Below are positions 49,484-60,125 of a stretch of DNA of 64,000 bases, piece after piece. The translations under genes were made by a program, and so were the position numbers. The notes under the pieces were generated by a model. The model was not told the DNA's origin and did not search any database. It saw nothing but the letters and a program-made list of their open reading frames with translations. The stretch lies in assembly GCA_948474755.1 (NCBI GenBank), contig CAOLHI010000397.1, positions 603,601-667,600 on the forward strand, written 5' to 3'. Position 1 is the stretch's first letter; each line of letters opens with the position of its first letter. Source of the DNA: Ctenosaura bakeri. Its lineage: Eukaryota; Chordata; Lepidosauria; Squamata; Iguanidae.

Positions 49484-49960
49484 AGTTAGCATGGTGTAGT
49501 GGTCTGAGTACTTGATGAGAACTCTAAAGGACCACAGTTTGAATCCCCACTCACCACGAAAACTATTGGGTGACTTTGGACAAGTCACACTCTCTCTGCC
49601 TCAGAGCAAGACAGTAGCAAACCTCCTCTGAATAAATCTTGACAATAATACCTTAGGATGAGATCACCTGAAGCTCTTCAGAGTTGACTTATTATTTATT
49701 ATTATTTATTTGTATCCCGCCTCTCCATATGGATCGAGGCAGCGAACAACTTACAAATAGCATGTATTTCAAAACATTTCTACACATGCCCCCAACAAGC
49801 TGGGTACTCATTTTACCGACCTGGAAAGGATGGAAGGCTGAGTGAACCTTGGAGCCGGGCAGGATCAAACTCACAACCTTGTGGCTTGCAGTACTGGCAT
49901 TTAACCACTGCGCCACCAGGGCTCCACCAGGACTTGAAGGTAGGTACCAACAATAACACC
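49484..49960 (+). mobile_element. tRNA-derived SINE hosting another SINE
   Basis: Head gagttagcatggtgtagtgg, B-box area tttgaatccccactcacc, body gacaagtcacactctctctg. It is broken near 49690 in its 3' part (gagttgactt) and resumes at about 49930 with acttgaaggtaggtaccaac. The break holds a different SINE. Confidence 0.8.
49691..49920 (-). mobile_element. Second tRNA-derived SINE, nested
   Basis: Minus-strand copy. The plus strand shows a TTATTT-rich tail, then gtatcccgcctctccatatg, then gtactcattttaccgacctg, then the head complement gcatttaaccactgcgcc. This is the SINE family whose head reads gcgcagtggttaaatgcc. gactt on both sides may be part of its target duplication. Confidence 0.85.
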
Positions 49961-50035
49961 TAGGGAAAAAAAACTGCTAAAGGGAGACATGATTGGGATG
50001 TATGAAATTAAGTGTGGTGTGGGGAAAGTAGATAG

Positions 50036-50546
50036 AGAAAAGACTGTGGAATGGTCAGTAGGAAGAGATTTGTCTGCTTGAGACACTGTCCACATTTAAA
50101 TCAGCACTAAAGACCAGTTTCTTTCAGCAATCTATCTAGATTATTTTTTAAATTATATTTTTAAAGTATTTATTGTTAGATTTTAATATTTATTGGTTTT
50201 ATATACTCTTTTAATTGATGTTATGTATTGTGTTATTTGTTGTTGTTCCCCGCCTGTGTCCACAGGGAGAGGTGAATAATTAACAATGAGAACAACAGCT
50301 TCTCATCCCTTAACACTGAAACATAAAGTGATCCTACAACTTCTTGTTGAGAACTTCAGAACAAGTAAAAAGAAACAGAACTTCAATAGCACATTGTTAG
50401 ACTGTGGAGTTTGCTATTACAAGCACCGAGTTTGTAATTTGACTTCTTTAAAGAGAGGATTCAGACAAGTTTCTGAAAGCCAAGGCTGTCGGTTACTAAT
50501 CATGAGGGACATATATTCCCCCTCCCCACACTAGAGGGGAAAGAAA
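50036..50546. other. GRID2: LINE-like tail and unique intron
   Basis: 50121-50283 is an AT-rich LINE-like 3' end closing with ccccgcctgtgtccacaggg and gagaggtgaataat. The remainder shows nothing recognised. Confidence 0.5.
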
Positions 50547-50725
50547 GGCCATTTCTGCACTACACTGTTATAGTGCAATTATTCCACTTTCAACATCCTA
50601 TGGAATTCTGGGGTTTGTAGTTTTCTGAGAATTCTAAATGGCCCTCCCTTAACTGCAAACCCCAGGATTCCATAGGATGTTGAGAGTAGAATAATAGCAC
50701 TATAACAGTGTAATGCAGAAATGGC
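50547..50725. mobile_element. Palindromic MITE, complete
   Basis: A 179-bp near-perfect palindrome: ggccatttctgcactacact on the left and gtgtaatgcagaaatggc on the right. The mirrored core has ggaattctggggtttgtag and aaccccaggattccatag. Termini resemble those of the Harbinger-like elements at 19392 and 35474 (GGCC.TTTC.GCAC). Confidence 0.9.
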
Positions 50726-51197
50726 TTATGTCTCAGCACATCAAGTGCTGGAGAGCATGAATGGGAAGGTGCTGTTGCACTCATTGTCTTTCTATGGGCT
50801 GCCTATAGGTTGACCACCATATCCAGAGCCCATTGAGGTACTGGACAGGTGTTTAATCTGATCCAGCAGGGGCTGTCTTATCTTCTCCCAAGACCATCTG
50901 AGATTTTGAGGGACCAGAACAGATGCTATTACACTGGATGAACAGCTGTAGCTTTGCTTGATAATTCCAGTGCTACTTTTCATTCTGATTAACTACTGTG
51001 TTCTATTTCATTTTGAACTTCCTGGACTTGACACAAATTGATATTCCAGAATATTGCCACACTTTCAACGTACAGTTTGACTGAAATTCTGTACATTTTG
51101 AAAATGGTGTGAAAAGTAGTGTGAACAGGATCCAAAGACTCATTATTATTTCTCTTTGATGCCCGCATTAGTTTACACCCACGCCCACACACATACA

Positions 51198-51494
51198 TAC
51201 TAGGCTTTCCACTTTTGTGGGTTTAGAGTTTTTGGATTTGATTATTCATGGGTAATATATTTATTTATTTATTAAAAATCTTACTGTATTTGACCTTGTC
51301 ATGGAAAAAAAAAAACCTCTCTAGGAATTTCTAGGACCTTAAGCATGATTGTGCTAGAGAACCTAGAGATTGCTAGAGAAGGGTTCTCAGGTTAAAAAAA
51401 AAAGTATTCATGATTTTTATTTTTATTTACAGTTTTTCCACTTGGGGGGGGTCTTGCACTCCTAACCCCCATGAATATGGAGGGCTGGCTGTAC
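51198..51494. mobile_element. Tigger-like MITE, decayed
   Basis: The left edge tactaggctttccacttttg and right edge tatggagggctggctgta are inverted. The interior has two A-runs and (TTTA)n. The TA flanks are plausible but the left edge is ambiguous by a few bases. Confidence 0.5.
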
Positions 51495-51839
51495 CTGGGG
51501 AGCACTCTGCAGTGTCACAGTGAGACCTTTAACAGCTGAAGAGGCAAGTCATTATTGAAACTGAACGGCTTACATCTTCATGGGCATGTGTAGAAGTAAC
51601 CAAAAGTAAAAGTAAGCTGTAACTGCTTACGGTTGCTTCTTTCGAATGGACTGTAAGAACAATCTAAACAAAATGAATGACTTTTCCTAAACGAAGGTAA
51701 ACTCTTTTTCCAGCGATTGAATAATGTATGGATTCCCACAGCTGCTACACAGACATCCCTCAGTTAATGGAACAGACATGTCCCTATGGAACATTGGATG
51801 AAAATGAGAGAAAGGATAGGAGTAGGTTCCTTATTGTGA

Positions 51840-52320
51840 ATTGCCACCAAGTTGGCTTTTACTTACAATGGCATTATAAATGAGAGGCCTCCAGGACATC
51901 CTGATATTAAAATCTCTGTTCAAGTAAATGACAAAGTCAGGGCTGTAGCTTCCTTGACTATGGCCATTTCCACACTAGACTGTTATAGTGCTATTATTCC
52001 ACTTTCAACATCCTATGGGCCTTTGAGGCCCCTCTCTAAGCTGCAAACCCCAGGATTCCATAGGAGGTTGAAAGTGGGATAATAGCACTATAATAGTCTA
52101 GTGAGGACATGGCTAGAGTCTATCCACCTGTGTGGCCTTCTTTCTCTATTGTTTCCCACTTTACCAAGCTTTATTGTTTCATGATACATCCAAAGTATGA
52201 GAATCCCAGTTTGGGCATTTTGATTTCTAAGAGGGAGTTCAGGCTTGATTTGCTCTAAGTCCTATTTACTGGTCATTTTGGCAATCCATTGTATCTGTGG
52301 AACTCTCCACCAGCATCACA
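51840..52320 (+). repeat. Dispersed repeat hosting a MITE
   Basis: The left part (51840-51960) has aatgagaggcctccaggaca and gtagcttccttgacta; the right part (52113-52320) has ctagagtctatccacctg, tgatacatccaaagtatgag and gagggagttcaggcttgatt. It is the same family as 36035-36190, where the two parts are contiguous. A CR1 copy abuts its right end. Confidence 0.7.
51961..52112. mobile_element. Palindromic MITE with CTA duplication
   Basis: A 152-bp palindrome inserted into the dispersed repeat at 51840-52320, with CTA on both sides (51958-51960 and 52113-52115). The uninterrupted paralogue near 36155-36175 confirms that exactly this segment is extra. It has lost part of the core present in the copy at 50547. 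Confidence 0.88.
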
Positions 52321-52890
52321 GAATCATAGAATCATAGATTTGGAAGGGGCCCTATGGGCCCTCAGGTCCAACTCCCTGCTCAATGCAGATCTCCAGCTAG
52401 AGCATCCTCAAGCAGGTAGCTGTCCAACCTCTTTCTGAAGACATCCAGAGAAGGCAGCCCCACCAGCTCTCTAGGCAATTGGTTCCATTGCTTGATCCAC
52501 TCTCAAGAAGTTCCTTCAAATGTTAAATCAAAATCTATTTTCCTGTACCTTAAAACCAATAGAGCTAGTTCTACTTTCCAAGGCAGCAGAGAACAAGCCT
52601 GCACCCAGCTTTTTGTGGCAGCCCTTGAGATATTTAAAGTGTGACCATGTCAACCCTCAACTTTCTCTTCATCAAGCTGAACATTCCAGTTCCGTGTTCT
52701 CCATATCTCTCATCATTCTCAGTGCCCTTCTCTGAACTCTCTCCAGCTTTTCTATATCCTTCTTAAAATGGGGTGCACAGAAATGAACACACTACTCCTG
52801 ATAAGGCCTGACCAGTGCAGAATATAGGGGGGCTATTACTTTCCTCAATTCGGAAACTATTTAATGCAGGCAAAGATAGCATTTGCATTT
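52319..52890 (-). mobile_element. CR1 LINE 3' end, second subfamily
   Basis: Minus strand. The terminus reads agaatcatagaatcatagat on the plus strand. It includes tcctcaagcaggtagctgtc and the decayed end of ORF2 (ttcttaaaatggggtgcaca on the plus strand, equivalent to the APHFKKD motif). This subfamily differs from that at 30797 and 33587. No long frame. Confidence 0.88.
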
Positions 52891-54056
52891 CAAACAAGTC
52901 AGTTCTCTTCCTGCCAGTTTTCTTTGTTGTCTAGCTTTCACAACCATACCTAGAAATCAGAAATACTAAAAATCTATGCTTTTCCAATATGGTGGGGATA
53001 GCTAGTTAGGCAGATTTATCTGTTTTCCTCTGTTTTCCTCTGTTTTGCTATTCACATATATTCAGTAAGGTATTCTGGAAGCAGCAACTCAACACTGAAA
53101 GTTGGTGTTTCTTCAGCTCTCCTTCACCATCCTCTCAGCTGATGCTCCTAAAAATATCCAGCTAGACAGAGGATGAGGAGGGAATAGGTCTGGGAAGGCA
53201 TAGAAAGACTTTGAAAAAAGGATTTGTTTTGTTAGAGGCTTTTAAAATGGTGGTATGTATGCCTATATATTTTGCATCCAGTGCTGTAGCATGTTTGTTC
53301 CAGAATGATTTTGTACATCTTACAAAACGGTTGTTAACTAAATTTTCCCTATTTTTGAGAATTGTTTCTTTATGTGGTAAATCAGTTATTAGTTGCCCAT
53401 TCCCAGCCATGCAAAACAAAACCATTAGATGAAGGTTTCTGTGAGTGTGCAGTTATGGATGGCTCCTATTCAAAACATTGTCGGTCACACAGATTTTTCT
53501 TCTGGAATATTACAAACCTACAGAGATCGGTGCATGGTTAATTAAGAATAAATGTCAATAGAAAAGAACATTGTCACAGGATAAGAGCTTCCTGCTGGCA
53601 GAGATATGCCAAGAGAAAGATAAGTAAGACAGAGTAATTTATTAAGCAACTGTACACTCCAGGCAGTGCATTTCTGGAGATTACTGCATGCCTTGGGTGG
53701 TAATATAAGGAACAAGACTGAGCCACAAGTGGCTTTAAGCATAGGGAAAAGACTATAATCACCCAAATCTCTTTTGCTGAATATCATAATGCTCTTCTAT
53801 AATGGAATCTAAAGACACTGAATAGCCAGAATGGTTCTTTTACTGTGCATTATAAGACACAATTAACTTTTAGAGATTTGCTTGGGAACTATAATGTTCC
53901 AAATGTGACCAGTCAGTCAAGATCTAGTTGTTCTGCCATCCAATACATGTCCAACAGTCATTTCATAAGTATTATATGTGCTGCCCCATTGTTTCATAAA
54001 TACAGTGGCTCACTTTCCTGAGAGGTAGGCAGTTCTAGGCAGGGCAACTGTGACAG
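52891..54056. other. GRID2: Intronic sequence, nothing recognised
   Basis: Short frames only. ctgttttcct is duplicated in tandem at about 53021-53045. Confidence 0.55.
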
Positions 54057-54189
54057 CAGGGGCGGTTAGTCTTCCAGATATTGTTTGTATCCCAAATTCC
54101 ATCATTCCCAATTACTAGTCATGGTGGCTGGGGCTAAAAGGAACTGGAGTCCAACAACATCTGGAAGGTCACAGAATTCTCCACCCCTG
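54057..54189. mobile_element. Small hAT-like MITE
   Basis: Starts CAGGGGCGGTTAG and ends TTCTCCACCCCTG, good hAT-type inverted ends, 133 bp. The interior has tggtggctggggctaaaagg and gagtccaacaacatctggaa, typical of small squamate hAT MITEs. The flanking 8-mers agree poorly, so the insertion is old. Confidence 0.65.
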
Positions 54190-54791
54190 AGAATCTGGGG
54201 GATATATTTTTTGGGGGGAGGTAGTAGTAGTAAAGAGATGGTATTAAGGGACAAATGATATTCCCAAGCACACCTATTGTATGGCATGAAGAAGGCTAAT
54301 ACATATTCAGTAGTTATATGCAGAGCAGCATCAGTTTCCTAGAACAAACAGCATACTCTTGGCACCTCCTTTCCTAGTAAATAACACAACTACTTCATAG
54401 AGCTTTAAAAAGTTACTTTTTGGGGACTACAATTCCTTCTTGCCAGCTAGGAAATTCTACTGAGCTCCACATTTTTTTTTTTTTTGACAGCAAGTTTCAA
54501 GAATCCATCCCTTTTCAATGGTACAACTGTGTAATTTTGGATGCTGGACAAAGATTGTATCCCTGCTTTTGGATGGCCATGTGCATTACCTCGTTTAGAA
54601 AACACAAAACTGACATAGCTATATTCTAACATCCATTCTCTCTGCTGCTATTGCATGCTTCTTCTGCTTGCTTCTAGGAACCTGATATGTTAGAAGTAAG
54701 AACTTCCAAACTGTTTGCTGATCCTGAATTTACTCCCTCCACAAAAATGTGCAGTTTCACATTTTGAGCTGCCATCAATCATATAATCGTC

Positions 54792-55150
54792 ATGTTGTTA
54801 CTGTGTGCTTCCAAGTCATTCTCAACTTATGGCAACCCTATGATGGGGTTTTCTTGGCAAGATTTGTTTAGAGGGGGTTTGCCATTGTCATCTTCTATGG
54901 CTGAGAGAGTGTGATCTTCTCAAGGTATCTCAACAGTTTCCATGGATGAGCAGTAAGGATTCAAACCCTGGTTTCCCAGGGTCATACCCATAGAATCACA
55001 GAGTTGGAAGGGGCCTTATGGATCATCAAGCTCAATGCAGGATCTCCAGCTAAAGCATCCCCTGCAGGTAGCTGTCCTGCCTCTTCTAAAAGATGTCCAA
55101 GGAAGGAGAATCCACCACAACTGAGAACCACTATACCATGTTGACTCTAG
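54792..55150 (-). mobile_element. tRNA-derived SINE split by CR1
   Basis: Minus-strand copy. The left part (54792-54989) holds tail and body (tgtgcttccaagtcattctc, gcaagatttgtttagagggg); the right part (about 55123-55150) holds the head complement aaccactataccatgttgac. The CR1 fragment at 54990-55122 separates them; about 11 bp of the SINE are missing at the junction. Confidence 0.88.
54990..55122 (-). mobile_element. CR1 3' fragment nested in a SINE
   Basis: The plus strand begins tagaatcacagagttggaag, the CR1 terminus, and continues with gcatcccctgcaggtagctg, matching the subfamily at 52319. Severely 5'-truncated (about 133 bp). Confidence 0.85.
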
Positions 55151-55720
55151 CCATCATGACTAGACTCATAAGATGGTGTTTCTCCTGCTGCTGCCCTAAT
55201 GCTAAGCATATCTACTTGGGAATAAATACTGTTTTCTTGTTGAAAAGGATAATATATTTTAAAAGCATATGATATGAGTATCTGCAATGATGTATATGTC
55301 CCAATGGTCATTTCTCTCTCTGTTAGATATGTAGAGGAGGAGGAGGAGGGGAAAGGATACTGTGGCCACCAGTACCAGTCTTTCTGCAGTGAAAACTGGT
55401 GACTCCAATTACAGTGGGACAGCAAATCTTATCTGTTTTTCAGTCTAAACTTTGAAGGAGCTATTGTAGGCACTGAACCTTTTTTTGGGATTGCATTAAG
55501 CATCTTAGATAGCTTGAAAGTGTAGAGTAAAACCAAAAACAGATTAGGCAACCCATGGAAATCAAAACAGTCAGTTGCCAATGTAGCTTTTCTAATACCA
55601 GTCCTGTCTGTTTCTGTCCCAGTGATGTGCCACTAGTGGTGTAGTGGTAAATTTTGAAGTGCTGTCCACATCAGGACAATTTTTATAGTAAAGTCTCCAT
55701 GGACAGTTCTTAGAAAAATG
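55151..55720. other. GRID2: Intronic sequence, nothing recognised
   Basis: Contains a short (GGA)n at about 55334-55350 and a possible SINE-head remnant, tggtgtagtggtaaat, near 55636. Confidence 0.5.
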
Positions 55721-55955
55721 TGTGTATGTGTGTGTGGTGCACATGTGTGCCTTTAATTTGCCTGCTTATTTATGGCAACCTCATGAATTTCATAGGGTTT
55801 TCACAGGCAAGGAATATTCAGAGTTGGTTTTATCAGTTTCTTCCTCTGAACTATAGCTTACAGCACCTAGTATTTGTTGTTGGTTTTCCATCCAAGTACT
55901 AAGCAGGGATGACCCTGCTTAGCTTCCAAGATCAGATGGGACCTGGTGCTTTTAG
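55721..55955 (-). mobile_element. 5S rRNA-derived SINE, uninterrupted
   Basis: The plus strand shows the tail and body (gtgtgcctttaatttgcctg, tatggcaacctcatgaattt), then the complement of a 5S rRNA head over about 55858-55950: tacagcacctagtatttg, ccatccaagtactaagcagg, gaccctgcttagcttccaag, atcagatgggacctggtgc. These follow the order of vertebrate 5S rRNA. Substitutions and the fused tail show it is a SINE, not a 5S gene. Confidence 0.88.
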
Positions 55956-56383
55956 CCCCCCCACCAGAAAAAGATTAAGTAAGATATGAAGCAGCCCTCA
56001 AAATGTCAAAAATGAGTAAATTAAACATGAATAAAATCTACATCTTCTAGTCCTGAATGGGCATTCAGGAACTATTTGGAAGGCAATGAGGAATGGGCAA
56101 CTTGTTATATTCCAGCTGAAGTTTGGATGCTGGACTTCAGTTCTTGACAACCCCAAACAGAACAAGCAGCAGGCAGGGGTGACAGGACATGCAGTCCAAA
56201 ACTCTTGGGAAGACCAAATGTTGCCTGTCTTGTTCTAAAATAGAGTCCCCAAATTTGAGTCCACAGATTTCTAGTCAGCATAGACAATACCAAGCAGTTC
56301 TAGGTGCTGGTGTTAAAAACACTTCAGATCCCAAGTTTGGAAACTGCTGCTCAAGAGGAACATCACTGCTGTCTTTTAGCTAG

Positions 56384-56429
56384 CTAGCAAGCAGGCAGGC
56401 AGGCAGGCAGGCAGGCAAACTAGCTAGCT
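56384..56429. repeat. (GCAG)n flanked by inverted TAGC repeats
   Basis: A run of gcag tetramers lies between tagctagctagcaa and ttagctagctagtt-type arms (tagctagctagca on the left, aactagctagcta on the right), giving an overall palindromic layout. Confidence 0.85.
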
Positions 56430-56639
56430 AAAAAGAAGAGGGTAATCTCTTCAACAATGTAGGTGTCAAACAGTTCTTTTCAGCTGGCAGCCTTGTGCCC
56501 AATGATTTTCTAATAAGTGTAGAATGAGGTCATGTCACATTCTGATATCAGCCATTATTTTCTTTGGCTACAGCCCTTAATACTTAACCCCTCCTCACCA
56601 GCAGTGTAGAGTGAAGAATAATGCAGCTGGACCCAGTGC

Positions 56640-56925
56640 AGTTAAGTCCCAAAATAATCATGGAATCATTCCTCAATCCATACATATCCCTTTTGATCAT
56701 GCCACATTATCTTTGGCTAATCAATAGCGTAATTAAATAGCCATGGAGGTCGAGATGGATGTTATAATGTTTTCATGTCTGGAAGAAACGCTCTCTCTTA
56801 TCAGTTGATAAACACTCAATTGTATCTGATTGGTTACTTATTAGCTGTGATAATGGATTGCCACTGAGCACAGACAGATCTCCTCCTTGTTGTTTCTCAT
56901 CAGTGCAATATATTATAACACCTTT
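56640..56925. promoter_or_regulatory. Candidate conserved non-coding element
   Basis: No repeat signature. Homeodomain-type cores (taatcaatagcgtaattaaat near 56719) are followed by the perfect palindrome TTATCAGTTGATAA (56798-56811), two divergent GATA sites 2 bp apart, and ctgattggttac, a CCAAT box. This density resembles developmental enhancers. Conservation cannot be judged here. Confidence 0.3.
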
Positions 56926-56929
56926 TGGG

Positions 56930-57402
56930 CTTCAAAACAGGCTAGCAAAGACAGGCCAGTAGTCCAGATAACCAAAGTCACAAGGGTTGAGACAAGAAGT
57001 TATTAAACAGAGCCAGTTCAGAGGTCAAGATTCTGCCCTCCTGCCCACAAAGACATGCATTGCCAGCTGGTGAGATTGAATGGTTGTGAGCAATGAGGAC
57101 TCCCAGGAGCTGCTGTGAGATTTATAAGTGACTGACTCTGGATGCCAGGTACTTGATTAGTCAATGATGCCTATTTTACAGATGTTGACTCCTAGGAAGC
57201 TGCTTCTTCTACCTTCACCAGACTTCAAAGGGGGGTGGTAGGTTTTCTCTTCATCACCCAACAAGTCCTCCTGAGAAAGAGCCTCTGCTGCTTCAGCCAT
57301 TAGCTTCTCAGATATGGGGAGAAATTCATCATCTCGACCCTGAAACTCCTTGTAACCCAGCTCTTCTTTGTGAGATTCCGGAAGGTGAGTTATAGCACAT
57401 AA
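56930..57402 (-). pseudogene. Acidic open frame, probably retroelement-derived
   Basis: On the minus strand, 81 codons are open from 57402 to the stop at 57157-57159. The peptide includes SHKEELGYKEFQGRDDEFLP, then ISEKLMAEAAEALSQEDLLG, then GEGRRSSFLGVN near the end. It is acidic at first and basic near the stop, with coding-like composition. The first in-frame Met leaves only 47 residues. A TATA-like cttataaatc follows the stop. RRSSxL-type endings followed by promoter-like text are known from squamate LTR retrotransposons, so I favour a decayed element. I do not recognise the protein. Confidence 0.35.
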
Positions 57403-57759
57403 TCACCAAATAAAAGTAATTATGCCACTTGAAACTTTAAGGTTTTTCTTTGCTCTGCTTGGCTAGCAGCAAGTTGAACTACACAGTTGATGTCTTTGTG
57501 GCCACGAAAGCAGTTATGGAACTGGAATGGCTGTAAGAGTGGTCTCCTTCATGTCTGTGTGCCCTCATTCACTGTATGCCCATATAGGTAGCAACTGATT
57601 GACACAGCTCACTTCTAGTCAGAACAAAGAATGAAAACTGTCTCAATTTCAGATGGTGTACTCCATGATTCCAGCCTTAACTATTGCCACTGCCTAGGAA
57701 TTTGGGAAGCCCTAATTAAAAAATAGTAGCTTTCTGAGGTCTGAAAAAAGAAATTGGAC

Positions 57760-57893
57760 CAGGGATGGGCAACTGGGGACCTTCAGGAGTTATTGGCTTG
57801 TGTCACCCAGTAGCCTTAGCTAGCATAGTCAACAGTGATGGATTATAAGAGATAGAGTTCATTAATGTTTGGGGGCCATAGTTGCCACCCCTG
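57760..57893. mobile_element. Small hAT-like MITE
   Basis: Starts CAGGGATGGGCAACTGG and ends GTTGCCACCCCTG; 134 bp. Flanks AATTGGAC and AATTAGAG agree at 6 of 8 bases. Interior typical of small squamate hAT MITEs. Confidence 0.7.
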
Positions 57894-57901
57894 AATTAGA
57901 G

Positions 57902-58680
57902 AAATGGCCATTAGCCCTGATAATTGAATGGAACTTCCCAATATGATTGTTGTGGGAGCAAATAGCAGGCTAGCAAGAGAGTGCATGGGCTGATGCATTC
58001 ATGCTTAGTTTAGAAAGTTACTTTTTAAGGTTAATTAATCAGAATGATATCTCCAAAGCCCTGAAAAGTAGTTAATCTGTTATAGTTGCAGTTTTAAAAC
58101 AACTCTCACATTCCTGAACATTAATTAACATGGTCATTTCCTAGAAATGTAAAAAGACATATGACATGCACCTGATCTATGGTACAAAACACCCTCTCCC
58201 TCCACTCTCTTTGAAGACACCTCAGCACAGCAGGAATTAGCATCAGGAGCTACAGCATGAGCCAACACATGAATTATGTGATATTCTTCCTACATCATTT
58301 AGTCATGCCATATCTCAAAGTATAAATACAACTAAAAGTTACAGTTATCCTGCAAAGCAATGAAGATATTTCTATCATATTACAATGACAGTGCAATTTA
58401 CTTGTGGCTTAATAATTGCAAACAAGGGATGAAGTCCATGTTGTTCTTGTTAACACCTCATCTTTCCCACAGATCTGGGGTCTAAGGTAGCTTAGAAAAA
58501 TGAAAACAGATATGGATAAAGACATTTAGAGGAAAACATGTAAACAGTTGTTTTTAAAATGGAACGAGACTGTTTTGAAAATCAAAATAAAACATATCCA
58601 CTAAAAGCCAAGAAATTATGGTAAAGTACTAATAAAAGCTCTTCCCTTAAATAAAGCAAAAGGTCTTTGCCTGTTGATTT
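57902..58680. other. GRID2: Intronic sequence, nothing recognised
   Basis: AT-rich; no gene or repeat family identified. Confidence 0.55.
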
Positions 58681-59895
58681 GTTGTTGTGTGCCTTCAAGT
58701 TGTTTCTGATCTGTGGCTACTGTTACCCTGATTTCCGGGGTCCCTTGGGGGATACCTCAATGTGCTCCAAATAACAGGGAATGGGAATTAGCTAGAGCAC
58801 AAGCTGTAGCACTACGAGAGGCAGTGTAACCTAGCGAGATCTTTTTTAACCCAATTTTTACAGGGTCAGGCCAAGCCAAAAACCAAGCAAAATTCTCTAA
58901 TAAAATGATTTTATTGAGGGGAATTCACTCATGCATGCACACAAGATACACACAATCACACATTCACACAAGAGCTAACTGAAAGAAAAAGGCAGGAAAA
59001 ATTATAGAGAGGCTGAAGGCTTTGGGGAGATTTATAATTACCAGTCCAGAAGAGTAGTGAAGAGCAGAAATGTCTTTTGGCTTAGGTAGGACCTAAGGGC
59101 ATTTCTCATTCAGGAGCCAGATGGACAGAGTGACAGGTAGATCTTCAAGAGACTGCACTGGGCCTCCTCAAATCAGGGGTATTTGTACCCTGAAAATGGC
59201 TTGTGGCTGTTAAGGTTCCAGATGCAAGACAAAGGGAACCTGTTGTGGACAATGAGTGTTTCACCGGTTGATTGGCTTAGTGCTTTGATTGACAAAGACA
59301 TGATGAATGTTGTAATAGCTGTCTATTTTGGGTGCTGTGAGGACAGATGAAAGAATCCAGGTATACAAGGGATGGATATCTGTCAATGTCCTGGTGGGCT
59401 CCTCACAGTTGGATTCCCTGGAAAACTCCAGTTTCTATTTAAGCCTATTATCCACAGGAATGCTGTGTATTTGCCTGACAAATGACTCAAGTCTTACTTG
59501 GAAGAATTTTGGAGTTGACCTATGCTTCTCACATTTACAGTCAAATTCTTTCCTTCACTCAGTTTGACCTCTCTGTCACCTTTCGGGCTTGGATTTGATA
59601 TCAGAGCCAATAAAATGTGTTGCCAATTACATATGATGCCAATTAGGTATGGTGCCCATCCAAACCATACTGATATTGGGGACCCCCTAAGCGGGGCCTT
59701 ACACTACCCTAAAGGGAATATATCACAGAGTTTTCTTGGCAAGAATTGTTCAGAGGGGGTTTGCCTCTGCCTCCCTCTGAGGCAGAGTGCCACTTGTCTA
59801 AGGTCACCTAGTGGGTTTCCATGGCTGGGTGGGGATTCAAACCCTGGTCTCTGGAGTCAAGGTCCAATGCCCAAACCACTACATCACACTGGTTT
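58681..59895 (-). mobile_element. tRNA-derived SINE split by an LTR
   Basis: The left part (58681-58720) is the SINE tail, gttgttgtgtgccttcaagt and on to ctgtggctac. The right part (59704-59895) continues with ctaccctaaagggaatatat, ttggcaagaattgttcagag and the head complement ccaaaccactacatcacact. Removing 58721-59703 and one copy of CTAC restores the usual order of the family. Confidence 0.92.
58721..59703 (+). mobile_element. Solo LTR in a SINE
   Basis: This 983-bp insertion begins TGTTACCCTGATTTCC and ends GCGGGGCCTTACA. CTAC flanks it on both sides (58717-58720 and 59704-59707), a 4-bp duplication as made by many gammaretrovirus-like elements. AATAAA lies at 59609-59614. No internal retroviral genes, primer binding site or second LTR are present. 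The apparent frames inside have no viral similarity that I can see. Confidence 0.82.
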
Positions 59896-60125
59896 GCTTG
59901 CCTGTTGATGGAAGAGCAAGAAGAAGGGACTTCGTCTATCCTCCCTCCCTAATCTGTCTGTCCTGGCCTTTAGTGTGTGTACCTTTAAGTATACACAATA
60001 GAACCCAGGGCACCATGTGAGGTGGACAGAATTATGTTAGACCACTGAAACTCTGTCTTCTCACCCTGTGGATGTTGTTTCCTACTGTACAGAGAATCCT
60101 GGTGTCAAAACTGAGAAGAAATATT

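Larger units (their letters stand above)
49195..50035 (+). mobile_element. CR1/L3-like LINE, interrupted by SINEs
   Basis: On the plus strand 49228-49480 encodes KKANVMLGIIRKGTENKT and, further on, LLEYCVQYW-type text, then KVQKRANKISKDW: the reverse-transcriptase C-terminal region of CR1-type LINEs with frame breaks. The text resumes at about 49970 (gggagacatgattgggatgt, equivalent to LRGDMIGMY). Between them lie two SINEs. Confidence 0.75.

Noticed and set aside
55858..55950. 5S rRNA gene
   Set aside because: The similarity is partial, diverged and fused to a SINE body; the same structure recurs at 1521-2373.
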